From Pseudomonadota bacterium (GTDB lineage Bacteria > Pseudomonadota > Alphaproteobacteria > Rhizobiales > Hyphomicrobiaceae), in NCBI GenBank assembly GCA_023405815.1, contig JAEXXM010000039.1:1-64000 (forward strand): 64,000 nt of DNA, given 5' to 3'. The translations under genes and the position numbers were made by a program. The notes beneath the pieces are model-generated. The model was given only the letters and a program-made list of their open reading frames with translations. It made no database searches and was not told where the DNA came from. This document shows positions 16,731-26,164 of the stretch, one piece after another (the stretch's first letter is position 1; each line of letters starts with the position of its first letter).

Positions 16731-17413
16731 GCGGGCGGGGTCAGCAGCTCGGGCAGCTCCGACAGACTGCGGATCTCGAAATCCGGCGCGCCCGGCAGCC
16801 GCTCCGCGCGGTGCCCGTAGCGATTGCACCAGGCGACGCGGAGACCGAAGTTGGAGGCGCCATAGGCGTCCCAGGCGTTCGAGGACTGGAACGAGACCTC
16901 GTCGGCGCGCAGGCCCAAAGTCTCGAGCCCGTAGGCGTAGACGCGCGGATGCGGCTTGAAGACCTCGACGGCATCGGCCGACAGGACGGCGTCGAAGAGA
17001 TTGGTGAGACCGGCGGCGCGGACAGCCGAGTCGAGCATCGTGCGCGATCCGTTGGAGAGGATCGCCGTCTTGAACCCAGCCTTGCGCAACTCAGTCAGCA
17101 CGCTCGGGACCTCGGGGAACGGCGCCGGCGTGAGGTACAGCTCCATGAGCTTTGCATGCAGATCGGGCGAGGCAATGTTGAGACTGTCGAGCGCGTAGTC
17201 GAGAGCGTCGCCGGTGACCTGCCAAAAATCGGCGAACGTGCCTTGCAGAGAGCGCAGCCAGGTGTACTGGAGCTGCTTCTCGCGCCAGAGAGGTGTCAAG
17301 GCAGAGAGCTTCTGGTCAGGGACGTCCTGACAGCGTGCGGCGGCGGATGCGAAGTCGAAGAGGGTCCCGTATGCGTCGAACACACAGGCCTTGATGCCGT
17401 CTAGCCGCTTCAC
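16727..17413 (-). CDS. type II haloacid dehalogenase (HAD superfamily)
   Basis: A 228-residue HAD hydrolase of the (S)-2-haloacid dehalogenase type II class. The nucleophile Asp is in VFDAYGTLFDFASA. Other class motifs are FKTAILSNGSRTML (motif II Ser), KPHPRVYAYGLE (motif III Lys) and the subfamily hallmark SSNAWDAYGASNFG. The WLRSLQGTFADFWQVT segment matches the helical cap. Dehalogenation of short 2-haloacids is the family activity, although many chromosomal homologues have no known substrate. Its start is 1 base from the stop of ybaK, so the minus-strand genes GNAT-ybaK-dehalogenase form a tight operon. Confidence 0.87.
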   Translation of the reverse strand: MKRLDGIKACVFDAYGTLFDFASAAARCQDVPDQKLSALTPLWREKQLQYTWLRSLQGTFADFWQVTGDALDYALDSLNIASPDLHAKLMELYLTPAPFPEVPSVLTELRKAGFKTAILSNGSRTMLDSAVRAAGLTNLFDAVLSADAVEVFKPHPRVYAYGLETLGLRADEVSFQSSNAWDAYGASNFGLRVAWCNRYGHRAERLPGAPDFEIRSLSELPELLTPPA

Positions 17414-17414
17414 G

Positions 17415-17903
17415 TCAGCGTTCTCCCGATTGGGCTGCCAGCGCGACGGCGCTGGCGCCGAGGACCCTTAGTGCATCGCGTGGGTCGAGCTTCACCTGCA
17501 GGCCGCGCTGGCCACCGTTGATGAAGACATAGTCGTGCCTCAGCGCGGTTTCGTCCATCGCTATCGGCACTTTGCGCATCTGCCCGAAGGGGCTGATACC
17601 ACCCACCTTATAGCCGGTGAGGCGCTCGGCCTCGGCAGGTTTCATCATCTGTGCGCTCTTGCCGGAGAAGGCCGCGGCGAGCTTTTTCATCGACACCTCG
17701 CTGTCCGAGGGAACGACGGCGCAGACCGGCTTTCCGTCGACGAGGGCCATCAGGGTTTTGAGGGCGCGACTAGGCGATTCGCCGAGGGCTTCGGCTGCCT
17801 GCAGCCCGGTGCGCTGCGCGTCTGGGTCGTAATCGTAGGTGTGCACCGTGAAGACGACACCGAGCTTTTCGAGCGCCTGCGTGGCGCGGGTCGTCCTGGC
17901 CAC
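17415..17903 (-). CDS. ybaK: Cys-tRNA(Pro)/Cys-tRNA(Cys) deacylase YbaK
   Basis: A 162-residue trans-editing enzyme of the YbaK/EbsC family, which hydrolyses mischarged Cys-tRNA(Pro). Family motifs are the early segment VVFTVHTYDYDPDA, the catalytic Lys region SEVSMKKLAAAFSGK, GYKVGGISPFGQMRKVP, and the C-terminal INGGQRGLQVKLDPRDAL. It lies between the GNAT gene (12 bases upstream) and the dehalogenase (1 base downstream) on the minus strand. Length and motifs match E. coli YbaK well. Confidence 0.94.
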   Translation of the reverse strand: MARTTRATQALEKLGVVFTVHTYDYDPDAQRTGLQAAEALGESPSRALKTLMALVDGKPVCAVVPSDSEVSMKKLAAAFSGKSAQMMKPAEAERLTGYKVGGISPFGQMRKVPIAMDETALRHDYVFINGGQRGLQVKLDPRDALRVLGASAVALAAQSGER

Positions 17904-17915
17904 AAGCTCGTCTCC

Positions 17916-18401
17916 CTACTCGGCCGCTGGAGGGAGAGCTTTACCGAGACAGATCAGTCCGGGATAGGGGTACGAGCCGTAAGGCGGAATGGGGGCAAAC
18001 CCCAGGCTGCGATAGAGCGCGACCGCTGCTGCCATCTCCGGGATGGTGTCCAGCTTCATCTCGCGGTAGGCGATCCGTTGCGCCTCATCGATGATCGCCT
18101 CTACGAGTGCGCGGCCGAGGCCAAGGCCGCGTGTAGCCGGCTTCACGTAGAGGCGTTTCACCTCGCAAGCGCCGGCATCGAGTGGACGGAGGGCGATGCA
18201 ACCCAACGGCGTGCCGCCTTGGGCGCGCGCCAGGAGCAGGGCGCCGTGCGGGGGTGCGTAGGCGCCCGGGAGGCCCGCCAGCTCCTCAACGAACGACTGA
18301 GCAGTGAGATCGACGGGCAGCGCCGCTGCGTAAGCGCGGAACAGCCCGGATACGTCGGCGAGGTTGGCAGGGGTGGCTCTCGTTATGGTAAAGGGCGCCA
18401 T
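17916..18401 (-). CDS. GNAT-family N-acetyltransferase
   Basis: A 161-residue GNAT acetyltransferase. Acetyl-CoA-binding motif A is seen in VKRLYVKPATRGLGLGRALVEAIIDEAQ (split here as VKRLYVKPATRGLGLG and RALVEAIIDEAQ), with motif B in LYRSLGFAPIPPYGSYP. The start of the domain is ITRATPANLADVSGLFRAYA. The acceptor substrate cannot be inferred; the FxPIPPY motif is common among small-molecule or amino-acid acetyltransferases. First gene of the operon with ybaK and the dehalogenase. Confidence 0.85.
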   Translation of the reverse strand: MAPFTITRATPANLADVSGLFRAYAAALPVDLTAQSFVEELAGLPGAYAPPHGALLLARAQGGTPLGCIALRPLDAGACEVKRLYVKPATRGLGLGRALVEAIIDEAQRIAYREMKLDTIPEMAAAVALYRSLGFAPIPPYGSYPYPGLICLGKALPPAAE

Positions 18402-18511
18402 CGGGGAAAGTCACACAATGCGTTGTCGGGCACGCCTTCGCCACCAGACCACGTTGTGGTTGCTCGGCGCGAGTGACCTGGTGTCCAAGATCGCGGAAAT
18501 GGGCCTGCTGC

Positions 18512-18556
18512 TTCAAACAAAAAATGTGCCCTCCAGCCGGGGAAAGGCTGGAGGGC
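18512..18556 (-). terminator. rho-independent terminator downstream of the small exported protein
   Basis: A perfect 11-bp stem, GCCCTCCAGCC at 18528-18538 pairing with 18546-18556 around a 7-base loop. On the minus strand it is followed by ACATTTTTTGTTTG (18512-18525). It lies ~100 bases beyond the stop of the gene at 18654-18893. A second GC-rich inverted repeat (GGCCGG/CCGGCC) adjoins it at 18562-18594. Confidence 0.85.
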
Positions 18557-18653
18557 TGGGAGCCGGCCGGAAGGACGGGGGGAGATCCCGGCCGGGAATT
18601 AGGGGAGATGCGTGGCGTCCAATTAGATTAGTTCGCGCACAGCACCCGGAATG

Positions 18654-18893
18654 TTACTCCTCGGCTACCTCCTCGACGGCGCCGATCAGGGCGTCGAGAG
18701 CTGCCTCGGAAGCTGCAGCTTCGACCGCCTCAGAAACAAGGCTATCGCCGCCGGTCATCTCGTCGATAGCGGCCGCGGCATGCTGCGCGGCAAGATAGTC
18801 GGTGTAATCGCCAGCGTGCGCTGCGGCCGCTCCGAGTGCCACCGAGAGAGCGGCGGTTGCGGCGAGCAGCGCCGCTTGCAGGGAAGATCTCAT
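18654..18893 (-). CDS. small alanine/glutamate-rich exported protein
   Basis: A 79-residue hypothetical protein with a signal peptide (MRSSLQAALLAATAALSVAL, cleavage likely after AHA) and a ~50-residue acidic, Ala-rich mature part without Cys, ending EEVAEE. The start at 18893 is supported by AGGAGAAAGCAA directly upstream; an earlier ATG at 18932 lacks this. It has its own strong terminator and no close co-directional neighbour. No family was recognised. The mature part is probably helical and periplasmic. Confidence 0.6.
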   Translation of the reverse strand: MRSSLQAALLAATAALSVALGAAAAHAGDYTDYLAAQHAAAAIDEMTGGDSLVSEAVEAAASEAALDALIGAVEEVAEE

Positions 18894-19026
18894 TTGCTTT
18901 CTCCTGTCCCGAGGGTGCGAAACCAGGGGCACCCATTTCAGCCCGGTGCGTTTGCCGCACCGGCTCGTTAATGGGATAGGGCAGGAGTGGCGAGGAGGCT
19001 GTTACGTACGGAACAGGCTTGCGCGC

Positions 19027-19707
19027 TCAGCGCCTGGTGTGCGCGTTCTCGAGGATCGCGACGATCTCGTCGGGATCGGCATCCAGCGGCAGGGCGTGGA
19101 AATCGGCCTCGACGTCCAGCGCCTTCTCCAAGAGCCGGTGGAACTCCTCGCGGCCCAGCTCGATGGTGCCGAACTGGCGCAGATGGTCGGTGACGAACTG
19201 CGTATCGAGCAGCTTGAAACCGCCGTGGGCGAGGCGCGCGGCGAGGTAGACGAGGGCGATCTTCGAGGCATCGCGCTCGTAGGAGAACATGCTCTCGCCG
19301 AAGAACGCGCCGTTGAGCGCCACACCGTAGAGGCCGCCGACGAGCTCTTTGCCGCTCCAGACCTCGACCGTATGGCAATGGCCGAGGTTGAAAAGATCGC
19401 GATAGAGCGAGCGAATGCGGTCGTTGATCCAGGTCGAGCGGCGCCCGGGGCGCGAGGCGGCGCAACCCTCTATGACGCCGACAATGTCGGTGTCGATCTT
19501 CACGTCGAGCGGTGTGGTGCGCAGCGTGCGCGCGAGGCGGCGGGGCACGTGCACGGCATCGAGGGGGAGGATGCCGCGATGCTGCGGCTCGATCCAGTAA
19601 AGCGCCGGGTCGTCGGCACTCTCCGCCATGGGAAAAATCCCGCAGGTGTATGCCTTCAGCAGCACCTGCGGCGTAATCTCGATGACGATGTCGTCGCGCG
19701 AGGCCAT
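19027..19707 (-). CDS. aat: leucyl/phenylalanyl-tRNA-protein transferase (canonical Aat)
   Basis: A 226-residue Aat, which attaches Leu/Phe to N-terminal Arg or Lys and so feeds proteins to ClpS-ClpAP. Motifs: AYTCGIFPMAE, WIEPQHRGILPLD, LYRDLFNLGHCHTVEVW, GGLYGVALNGAFFGESMFS, SKIALVYLAARLAHGG and the catalytic D-x-Q in LLDTQFVTDHL. It is the last gene of the minus-strand run DsbA-aroQ-accB-accC-aat, 94 bases after accC, an order common in Rhizobiales. A divergent paralogue is encoded at 11282-12181. Confidence 0.95.
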   Translation of the reverse strand: MASRDDIVIEITPQVLLKAYTCGIFPMAESADDPALYWIEPQHRGILPLDAVHVPRRLARTLRTTPLDVKIDTDIVGVIEGCAASRPGRRSTWINDRIRSLYRDLFNLGHCHTVEVWSGKELVGGLYGVALNGAFFGESMFSYERDASKIALVYLAARLAHGGFKLLDTQFVTDHLRQFGTIELGREEFHRLLEKALDVEADFHALPLDADPDEIVAILENAHTRR

Positions 19708-19801
19708 ATGGTCCGTCGGCTCAGGTCCGCCCTTTCCTTTGCGGCGACCCTAGCGTGAAAACTTTTGCGGCAATCGTCAATCGCCTCCGTCGGCGACCAA
19801 A

Positions 19802-21022
<1,221 letters not shown>

Positions 21023-21030
21023 TTGCTTTT

Positions 21031-21101
21031 GGGCAGTAGGCAGTGGGCAGTGGGCAGTTTGGGTCGCGGTGGATCCCAATTGCCTACTCCCTACTGCCCA
21101 C
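21031..21101. repeat. heptamer tandem repeats in opposed orientation between accB and accC
   Basis: Four direct heptamers (GGGCAGT, AGGCAGT, GGGCAGT, GGGCAGT) occupy 21031-21058. Three heptamers of the opposite orientation (TGCCTAC, TCCCTAC, TGCCCAC) occupy 21081-21101. The two blocks can pair over about 20 bases around a ~22-base loop containing GGATCC. The element fills most of the 90-base accB-accC spacer and lies directly before the accC start codon. Confidence 0.85.
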
Positions 21102-21112
21102 CGCCATCTCCC

Positions 21113-21586
21113 TTATTCGATGATGACAAGCGGCTCGCCGAACTCGACCGGCTGACCATTCTCGATCAGGATCGCCGTAACCTTGCCCGAGCGGGGGGAT
21201 GGGATCTGGTTCATGGTCTTCATGGCCTCGATGATGAAGAGCGTATCGCCCTGCGAGACCTGAGAACCGACCTCGATGAATGTCGGGGCGCCGGGCTCGG
21301 GCGAGCGGTAGGCGGTTCCGACCATCGGCGACTTGACGACGCCCGGATGCTTCGAGGGATCGGCCGGCTTGGCCACAGCAGGGGCCGCTGCCGCCGGAGC
21401 GCCCGCAGCCACCGCAGGGACGGCCGCAACGGTCGACTGCACGTTGAGGGTGCGCGCGACGCGCACCTTGAGGCCGCTTTTCTCGATCTCGATCTCGCTC
21501 AGGCCGGTCTCGTTGAGGAGCTCGGCGAGCTGTCGGATCAATCGCTGCTCGTCTCCCGAGGTCTCGCCCTGATCCTTGGCCGTCAT
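21113..21586 (-). CDS. accB: acetyl-CoA carboxylase biotin carboxyl carrier protein
   Basis: A 157-residue AccB, the biotin-carrying subunit of acetyl-CoA carboxylase in the first step of fatty-acid synthesis. It has the N-terminal helix RLIRQLAELLNETGLSEIEI, an Ala/Pro-rich linker (~55-80), and a biotinyl domain with the target Lys in IIEAMKTMNQIPSP. The start at 21586 gives the expected length and has AGGAAAAG upstream; the longer frame to 21703 would overlap aroQ. It lies 46 bases after aroQ and 90 bases before accC. Confidence 0.95.
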   Translation of the reverse strand: MTAKDQGETSGDEQRLIRQLAELLNETGLSEIEIEKSGLKVRVARTLNVQSTVAAVPAVAAGAPAAAAPAVAKPADPSKHPGVVKSPMVGTAYRSPEPGAPTFIEVGSQVSQGDTLFIIEAMKTMNQIPSPRSGKVTAILIENGQPVEFGEPLVIIE

Positions 21587-21632
21587 GCTGCGCTTTTCCT
21601 TCTTGTGCGGCTTCTCTTTCCGCCCGCTGGCC

Positions 21633-22085
21633 TTACCCACGACGCGAGACCGCGAGCAGGTCGGCCAGAGCTTCGAGCGCCAGCTCGTAGCCCTTGGCGC
21701 CAAGACCGCAGATCACGCCCTTGGCACCGAGAGAGACGTACGAATGCTGCCGATACGTCTCGCGGCGGAATATGTTCGACAGATGCACCTCGATGACCGG
21801 AAGCTCGGCCGCCTGGATGGCGTCGAGGATGGCGATCGAGGTGTGGGAATAGGCTCCGGCATTGAGGATGATGGCCGCTGCCTTGTCGCGCGCCTCCTGG
21901 ATCCAGGAGACGAGCTCGCCCTCGACGTTGGACTGCCGGAAGTCGATGGTGAGCGAGAGCGCCTTTGCGCGAGCCTCGGCCTTTTTGCGCACGTCATCGA
22001 GCGTGTCGGACCCGTAAATGGCGGGCTCACGCAGTCCCAGCATATTCAGGTTGGGTCCGTTGAGGACGTAGATCGGCTTGGCCAT
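21633..22085 (-). CDS. aroQ: type II 3-dehydroquinate dehydratase
   Basis: A 150-residue AroQ catalysing dehydration of 3-dehydroquinate to 3-dehydroshikimate in the shikimate pathway. Type II motifs are complete: VLNGPNLNMLGLREPAIYG with the active-site Tyr, DFRQSNVEGELVSWIQEA, ILNAGAYSHTSIAILDAI, and IEVHLSNIFRRETYRQHSYV with the catalytic His/Arg residues. It lies between the DsbA-type gene and accB on the minus strand; aroQ-accB-accC linkage is common in proteobacteria. Confidence 0.96.
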   Translation of the reverse strand: MAKPIYVLNGPNLNMLGLREPAIYGSDTLDDVRKKAEARAKALSLTIDFRQSNVEGELVSWIQEARDKAAAIILNAGAYSHTSIAILDAIQAAELPVIEVHLSNIFRRETYRQHSYVSLGAKGVICGLGAKGYELALEALADLLAVSRRG

Positions 22086-22230
22086 GAGGTCCTTGCTGCG
22101 ACCGGAAAAGAAGCCGGTTTAATACCGGCCCGGGGGCGGCGGCCCCCCCATCTATCAGCTTTCCCGCGGGCGCGGAAGGGCGGCCGCAGGCTCTCCGGGT
22201 GATAGCCCTAAGGCGTTCACCCAACTGGGT

Positions 22231-22250
22231 AAAAACTAGCCGCCGCGGCT
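22231..22250 (-). terminator. possible terminator after the DsbA-type gene
   Basis: On the minus strand a short stem AGCCG/CGGCT (22238-22242 with 22246-22250) is followed by AGTTTTTACC, 14 bases past the stop of the DsbA-type gene. The stem is only 5 bp, so termination may be partial and may separate the thioredoxin gene from aroQ-accBC. Confidence 0.45.
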
Positions 22251-22263
22251 GTCCCCCGGCGTT

Positions 22264-23160
22264 TCAGCAGTAGGAGCAGCCGGACTTGCGCAACTCGGTG
22301 ACGTGCTTTTCGAGCTGGTCGTAGAGGTCCTCGGGTGCGCCGGGGATGGCGCGGTCGCCGACCAGGAAGTGCGGCGTGCCGTTGACGCCCATCTTCTTGG
22401 CAAGGGCCTCGGACTTCTTGATCTCGGCCTCGACCTCGGGGGAGGCCATGTCCTTCTTCAGCTTGTCGATGTCGAGCCCGAGCTTGCCGGCGATGGCGAG
22501 GGCGTTGGCCTCGTTCATCACGCCCTTGGCCTCGAGCATGGCCCGGTGCACTTCCCAGTACTTGCCCTGCTTGCCGGCGGCAATTGCCACGCGCGAGGCT
22601 TCCTCCGAGCCCTTGGAGAGGATCGGCAGCTCCTTGAAGACGACGCGAACTTTCGGATCGGTTTCGACCAGCTTGACGATGTCGTGCAGACCGCGTTTGC
22701 AGTAGCCGCAATTGTAATCGAAGAACTCCACGACAGTGATGTCGCCATTGGGATTGCCGGCGATGTCGGCATTGGGATCGCGGTAGATTTCGCGTGCGTT
22801 CTCGGCAATTGCGGTCTTCAGCTTCTCGGCCTGCTCCTTCTCCATCTTGGCCTCGAGCGCCGTCTGCGCCTCGAGGAATATCTCGGGATTGGAGACGAGG
22901 TAGCTCTTAATGATCTGCTCGATCTCTTTCTTCTGCTCGGACGAGAATCCGGTCGCAGCCGAGCTGGCAGGAGCGGGGGCCGCGGGCGCTGCAGGCTGTG
23001 CAGCCACGGTGGCCGGCGCGTCGCTCTCGTCCTTTGGCGTGACCGCGGACTTGCCGAGCAGCACGAGGCCGCCAAGCAGCGCGACGGCGGGAACGACGAG
23101 CCAGATGGCGCGGTTCTCGGCGAGCGCGCGCAGCATCGGAGGACGGGAGGTTGCTGACAT
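22264..23160 (-). CDS. DsbA-family thiol:disulfide oxidoreductase, membrane-anchored
   Basis: A 298-residue DsbA-like protein (Com1/ScsC-like). One N-terminal membrane segment (residues ~18-36, WLVVPAVALLGGLVLLG) precedes an Ala/Pro linker and a helical region (~70-130). The thioredoxin domain has the redox motif CGYC in FFDYNCGYCKRGL and the cis-Pro loop GVNGTPHFLVGD. Two further cysteines end the protein (SGCSYC). It probably oxidises or isomerises periplasmic disulfides; many small Cys-containing exported proteins in this window are plausible clients. It starts 56 bases after the M48 protease stop. Confidence 0.88.
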   Translation of the reverse strand: MSATSRPPMLRALAENRAIWLVVPAVALLGGLVLLGKSAVTPKDESDAPATVAAQPAAPAAPAPASSAATGFSSEQKKEIEQIIKSYLVSNPEIFLEAQTALEAKMEKEQAEKLKTAIAENAREIYRDPNADIAGNPNGDITVVEFFDYNCGYCKRGLHDIVKLVETDPKVRVVFKELPILSKGSEEASRVAIAAGKQGKYWEVHRAMLEAKGVMNEANALAIAGKLGLDIDKLKKDMASPEVEAEIKKSEALAKKMGVNGTPHFLVGDRAIPGAPEDLYDQLEKHVTELRKSGCSYC

Positions 23161-23216
23161 TCGTATGGCCTCTCAGGAGCCGTCGCGGCGTGCGGCTGAT
23201 GCAGCGCGGGCGGCGA

Positions 23217-24626
23217 TCAGGTTTGCGGTTTGTAGTTGATGATGTCGTCGTTCTTCAGCCACTCGGGCGTTCCCGAGCGCAGCATCTTCTGGGCACGCTT
23301 GGCGAATAGCTGCGCCTGCTTCAGGTCGCCCTCCAAGAAATATGCCTGGGCGATCATCGCGTCCGCCTCAGGCTGTTTGCCCTGCTTATAATAGCTGTTG
23401 GCCAAAAGACGAAAGGCGCGGGAATTCTCGTCGTCTATCAGTGACTTGCGGAGCAACGCCACCGACTCGTTGACGGCTGCGGGGTTGGAATCCTCCTGCA
23501 ACGCGCCGGCAAGCTGCACGCGAATGAGGCTGGCATTGGGATCGAGCTTGATGGCTTGACGCAGAGAAGGGATGGCTTCGCGGTTGCGCCCCGCGCGCAT
23601 CAGAAGGTCGCCCTTCACCTCCCAGAAGTACGGATTGTTGGGGCGAGCCGCGATCAAGCCGTCGACGTCGGCGAGAGCCGCCTCGAGCGCGCCGGGACCG
23701 CCCATGAAGAAGCGCGCCAGGGCCCGCGCATAGCGCGCCGGCAGCGTTTGATCACTCTCGGGGTAACGGTTGAAGACCGTCTGCGGCTTCTCGAGGTAGC
23801 CCGACAACTTGGCGCGCATGAGGTCGTGCCGAAGCTGCAGCTCGGGGGTGTCCTTGTTGCCGTAGTAGGGGCTCGTCTCGACGAGCTTGCGCAGGCGCGC
23901 GAGACGGTCGGTCGAGAGGGGATGGCTGCGGGCGAAGGCATCCTTCTGCGCGTCGGAGATGTACTCCTGTGCGGCGAAGCGCTCGAACGTCGTCAACATG
24001 CCGCGCCCGGACTGCTGCGTGGCGTTGAGCAGGGTCAGGCCGGCCTGGTCAGCGGCGGATTCCTGCTGACGGCGCTCGGCGAGCAACGAGCGCATGATCA
24101 CCTCGTTGCCGCCAAACAGGACACCTTGGCCAGCCCCTCCGAGGCCACTCGCCGAGTCGCCGCCGGCGACGCCGCCCGCCACGATGAGGCCGATGCCGAG
24201 TATCTGAGCCAGCAGCGAGCGGGTCTGGTCCTTGGCGATGCGTGCCCGCAGCGCGGCCATGTGGCCGCCGGTGATGTGGCCCGTTTCGTGGGCGATGACG
24301 CCGATCACCTCGTTCGGGGTGTTGGCCTGCATCAGCGTGCCGGTGTGGACGAAGACGTTCTTTCCGTCGAGCACGAAGGCGTTGAAGGCATCGTTCTGGA
24401 CGATGCGCATCTTAATCCGGCCGGAGCCGAAGCCTGCGGCCTTGAACAGCGGCCGGGCGTAGTCATTTAGGACGTTCTCGATCTCAGTGTCGCGGATCAG
24501 GGGAAGGTTCTGCGCCGACGCCGAGGGGGCCGCAGCCGCAACCGCAGCCGCGATGATGCCGCTGAGCAGAACAATCCTGGGCCACTTCGCCTTTACTGCT
24601 TGGGGCGATACTGGCGGTATCGTCAT
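23217..24626 (-). CDS. M48-family periplasmic metalloprotease with TPR region (BepA-like)
   Basis: A 469-residue protein with a signal peptide (cleaved near ASAQ, residue ~38), a peptidase M48 domain with the zinc motif HETGHITGGH and downstream Glu (RQQESAADQAG), and C-terminal TPR-like helices from ~300. The plan matches BepA/YfgC, an outer-membrane quality-control protease acting on BAM substrates. The bamB and yfgM homologues elsewhere in the window fit that system. The start at 24626 has AGGTG upstream; an earlier ATG at 24701 would add a basic extension before the signal peptide. Divergent from the aminotransferase gene. Confidence 0.88.
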   Translation of the reverse strand: MTIPPVSPQAVKAKWPRIVLLSGIIAAAVAAAAPSASAQNLPLIRDTEIENVLNDYARPLFKAAGFGSGRIKMRIVQNDAFNAFVLDGKNVFVHTGTLMQANTPNEVIGVIAHETGHITGGHMAALRARIAKDQTRSLLAQILGIGLIVAGGVAGGDSASGLGGAGQGVLFGGNEVIMRSLLAERRQQESAADQAGLTLLNATQQSGRGMLTTFERFAAQEYISDAQKDAFARSHPLSTDRLARLRKLVETSPYYGNKDTPELQLRHDLMRAKLSGYLEKPQTVFNRYPESDQTLPARYARALARFFMGGPGALEAALADVDGLIAARPNNPYFWEVKGDLLMRAGRNREAIPSLRQAIKLDPNASLIRVQLAGALQEDSNPAAVNESVALLRKSLIDDENSRAFRLLANSYYKQGKQPEADAMIAQAYFLEGDLKQAQLFAKRAQKMLRSGTPEWLKNDDIINYKPQT

Positions 24627-24850
24627 CGGCAATGGCACCTTGCGCGACAAAGGTTTGCGAGATCGTGGCTGGACCCTAGTAAGGGGCCGAACGGGCGTCA
24701 ACGCAAGCCTAGTTGAGGCAGTTGGGCCGGCTTATATGCCGCGAAAGGGCGGCGCAATTTTCACTCGGCGTCGAAGCATGATATCGGCGGCGCGGCAGGA
24801 ATTTGGCGCCGCGGCGCGCATGCACGTTACGCTTGTGTAATGGAAGCGGG

Positions 24851-26050
24851 ATGGCGGACAAAACATCAGGGCGCCTCAAGACTGCGGCGCTGCTTTCAGG
24901 CGGCTCGGCGCGTAGCGCCATCTCCAGCTTCATCGTCATGGACGTGATGCGGGCGGCCCAGGCCGCAGAGCGAACCGGCCGAAGCATTATCCACATGGAA
25001 GTCGGCCAACCCGGCACCCCGGCGCCGAAGGCGGCACGGGAGGCGGTCAAGCGCGCTCTCGATTCCGAGACGCTGGGGTACACGATGGCGCTGGGCAACG
25101 ACAGCCTGCGGGAGCGCATCGCCCGGCATTATCGGGACGCGTACGGTGTCAGCGTCCGACCGGAGCGCATAGCGGTGACATGCGGCTCCTCTGGCGCATT
25201 CGTGCTCGCATTCCTGGCACTGTTCGATGTCGGGGACGTGGTCGCGCTCCCCTCGCCGGGCTATCCCTGCTATCGCCATATCCTCACTGCTCTGGGTCAG
25301 CGCTCGGTGCTGCTCGAAACGGGACCCGAGAGCGAGTGGATGCCGACGGGGGACGACGTGGCGCGGGCGGCCGTGCGTGACGGCATCAAGGGATTGCTGA
25401 TCGCCAGTCCGGCAAATCCGACCGGTACGATGGTTTCGGCGGAACGGCTCGGCGATCTTGTACGCGCCTGCGGCGAGCATGGCGTCGCGCTGATCTCCGA
25501 CGAGATCTACCACGGTCTCACGTATGGGCGCCCGGCGACGACGGCATTGGCGATGAGCGAGGACGCCATCGTCATCAACAGCTTCTCGAAATACTTCTCG
25601 ATGACCGGCTGGCGCATCGGCTGGATGGTGATGCCGCAGCAGATTATTCGCAGCGTCGAGCGCCTGGCGCAGAACCTCTTCATCTCGCCGCCGGCTATCG
25701 CGCAGGTCGCGGCGCTCGGCTCCTTCGATGCGCAAGACGAGCTCGAGGCAAACCGCAGCGTCTATGCGGCGAACCGCGCGCTGCTGCTCAAGGAACTGCC
25801 GAAGGCAGGGTTCTGCAACTTCGCCGCGCCGGACGGAGCGTTCTATCTCTATTGCGACGTGTCGCATCTGACGGCAGATGCCTCGGAGCTTGCCAGGACA
25901 CTGCTGGACGAGGCGGGGGTCGCGGTGACGCCGGGCGTCGACTTCGATGCCGAGCGTGGCAACCGTTTTCTGCGCTTTTCCTATGCTGGCACGACGGCTG
26001 ATATGGCCGAGGCGGCGCGGCGGCTGCAGGCATGGGCCAGCCTTCGCTAA
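24851..26050 (+). CDS. PLP-dependent class I/II aminotransferase
   Basis: A 399-residue aminotransferase of fold type I. Motifs: SRSIIHMEVGQPGTPAPKAA-like N-terminus (HMEVGQPGTP), TCGSSGAFVLAFLALFD, SPANPTGTMV, SDEIYHGLTYG, and the PLP-Lys in INSFSKYFSMTGWRIGW. The C-terminal Arg that binds the substrate carboxylate lies in NRFLRFSYAGT. Substrate specificity (aspartate, aromatic or other) is not clear from sequence. The start at 24851 follows AAGCGGG; the in-frame ATG at 24803 adds a basic peptide unlike the family. Divergent from the M48 protease gene. Confidence 0.9.
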   Translation: MADKTSGRLKTAALLSGGSARSAISSFIVMDVMRAAQAAERTGRSIIHMEVGQPGTPAPKAAREAVKRALDSETLGYTMALGNDSLRERIARHYRDAYGVSVRPERIAVTCGSSGAFVLAFLALFDVGDVVALPSPGYPCYRHILTALGQRSVLLETGPESEWMPTGDDVARAAVRDGIKGLLIASPANPTGTMVSAERLGDLVRACGEHGVALISDEIYHGLTYGRPATTALAMSEDAIVINSFSKYFSMTGWRIGWMVMPQQIIRSVERLAQNLFISPPAIAQVAALGSFDAQDELEANRSVYAANRALLLKELPKAGFCNFAAPDGAFYLYCDVSHLTADASELARTLLDEAGVAVTPGVDFDAERGNRFLRFSYAGTTADMAEAARRLQAWASLR

Positions 26051-26164
26051 CCGTTCCCTAACCGCTCAAAGATTGCTCCGACGGATCGGGCGCGGGGTCG
26101 CCGTTACTGGCCCAACAGCGGCGCAGAGTGAACGCGGCTGCAAAACGGACCAGGAGCCTTTCCC

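Noticed and set aside
21031..21101. CRISPR-like array
   Set aside because: The units are 7 bases with no spacers, and the two blocks face each other; no cas genes are present.
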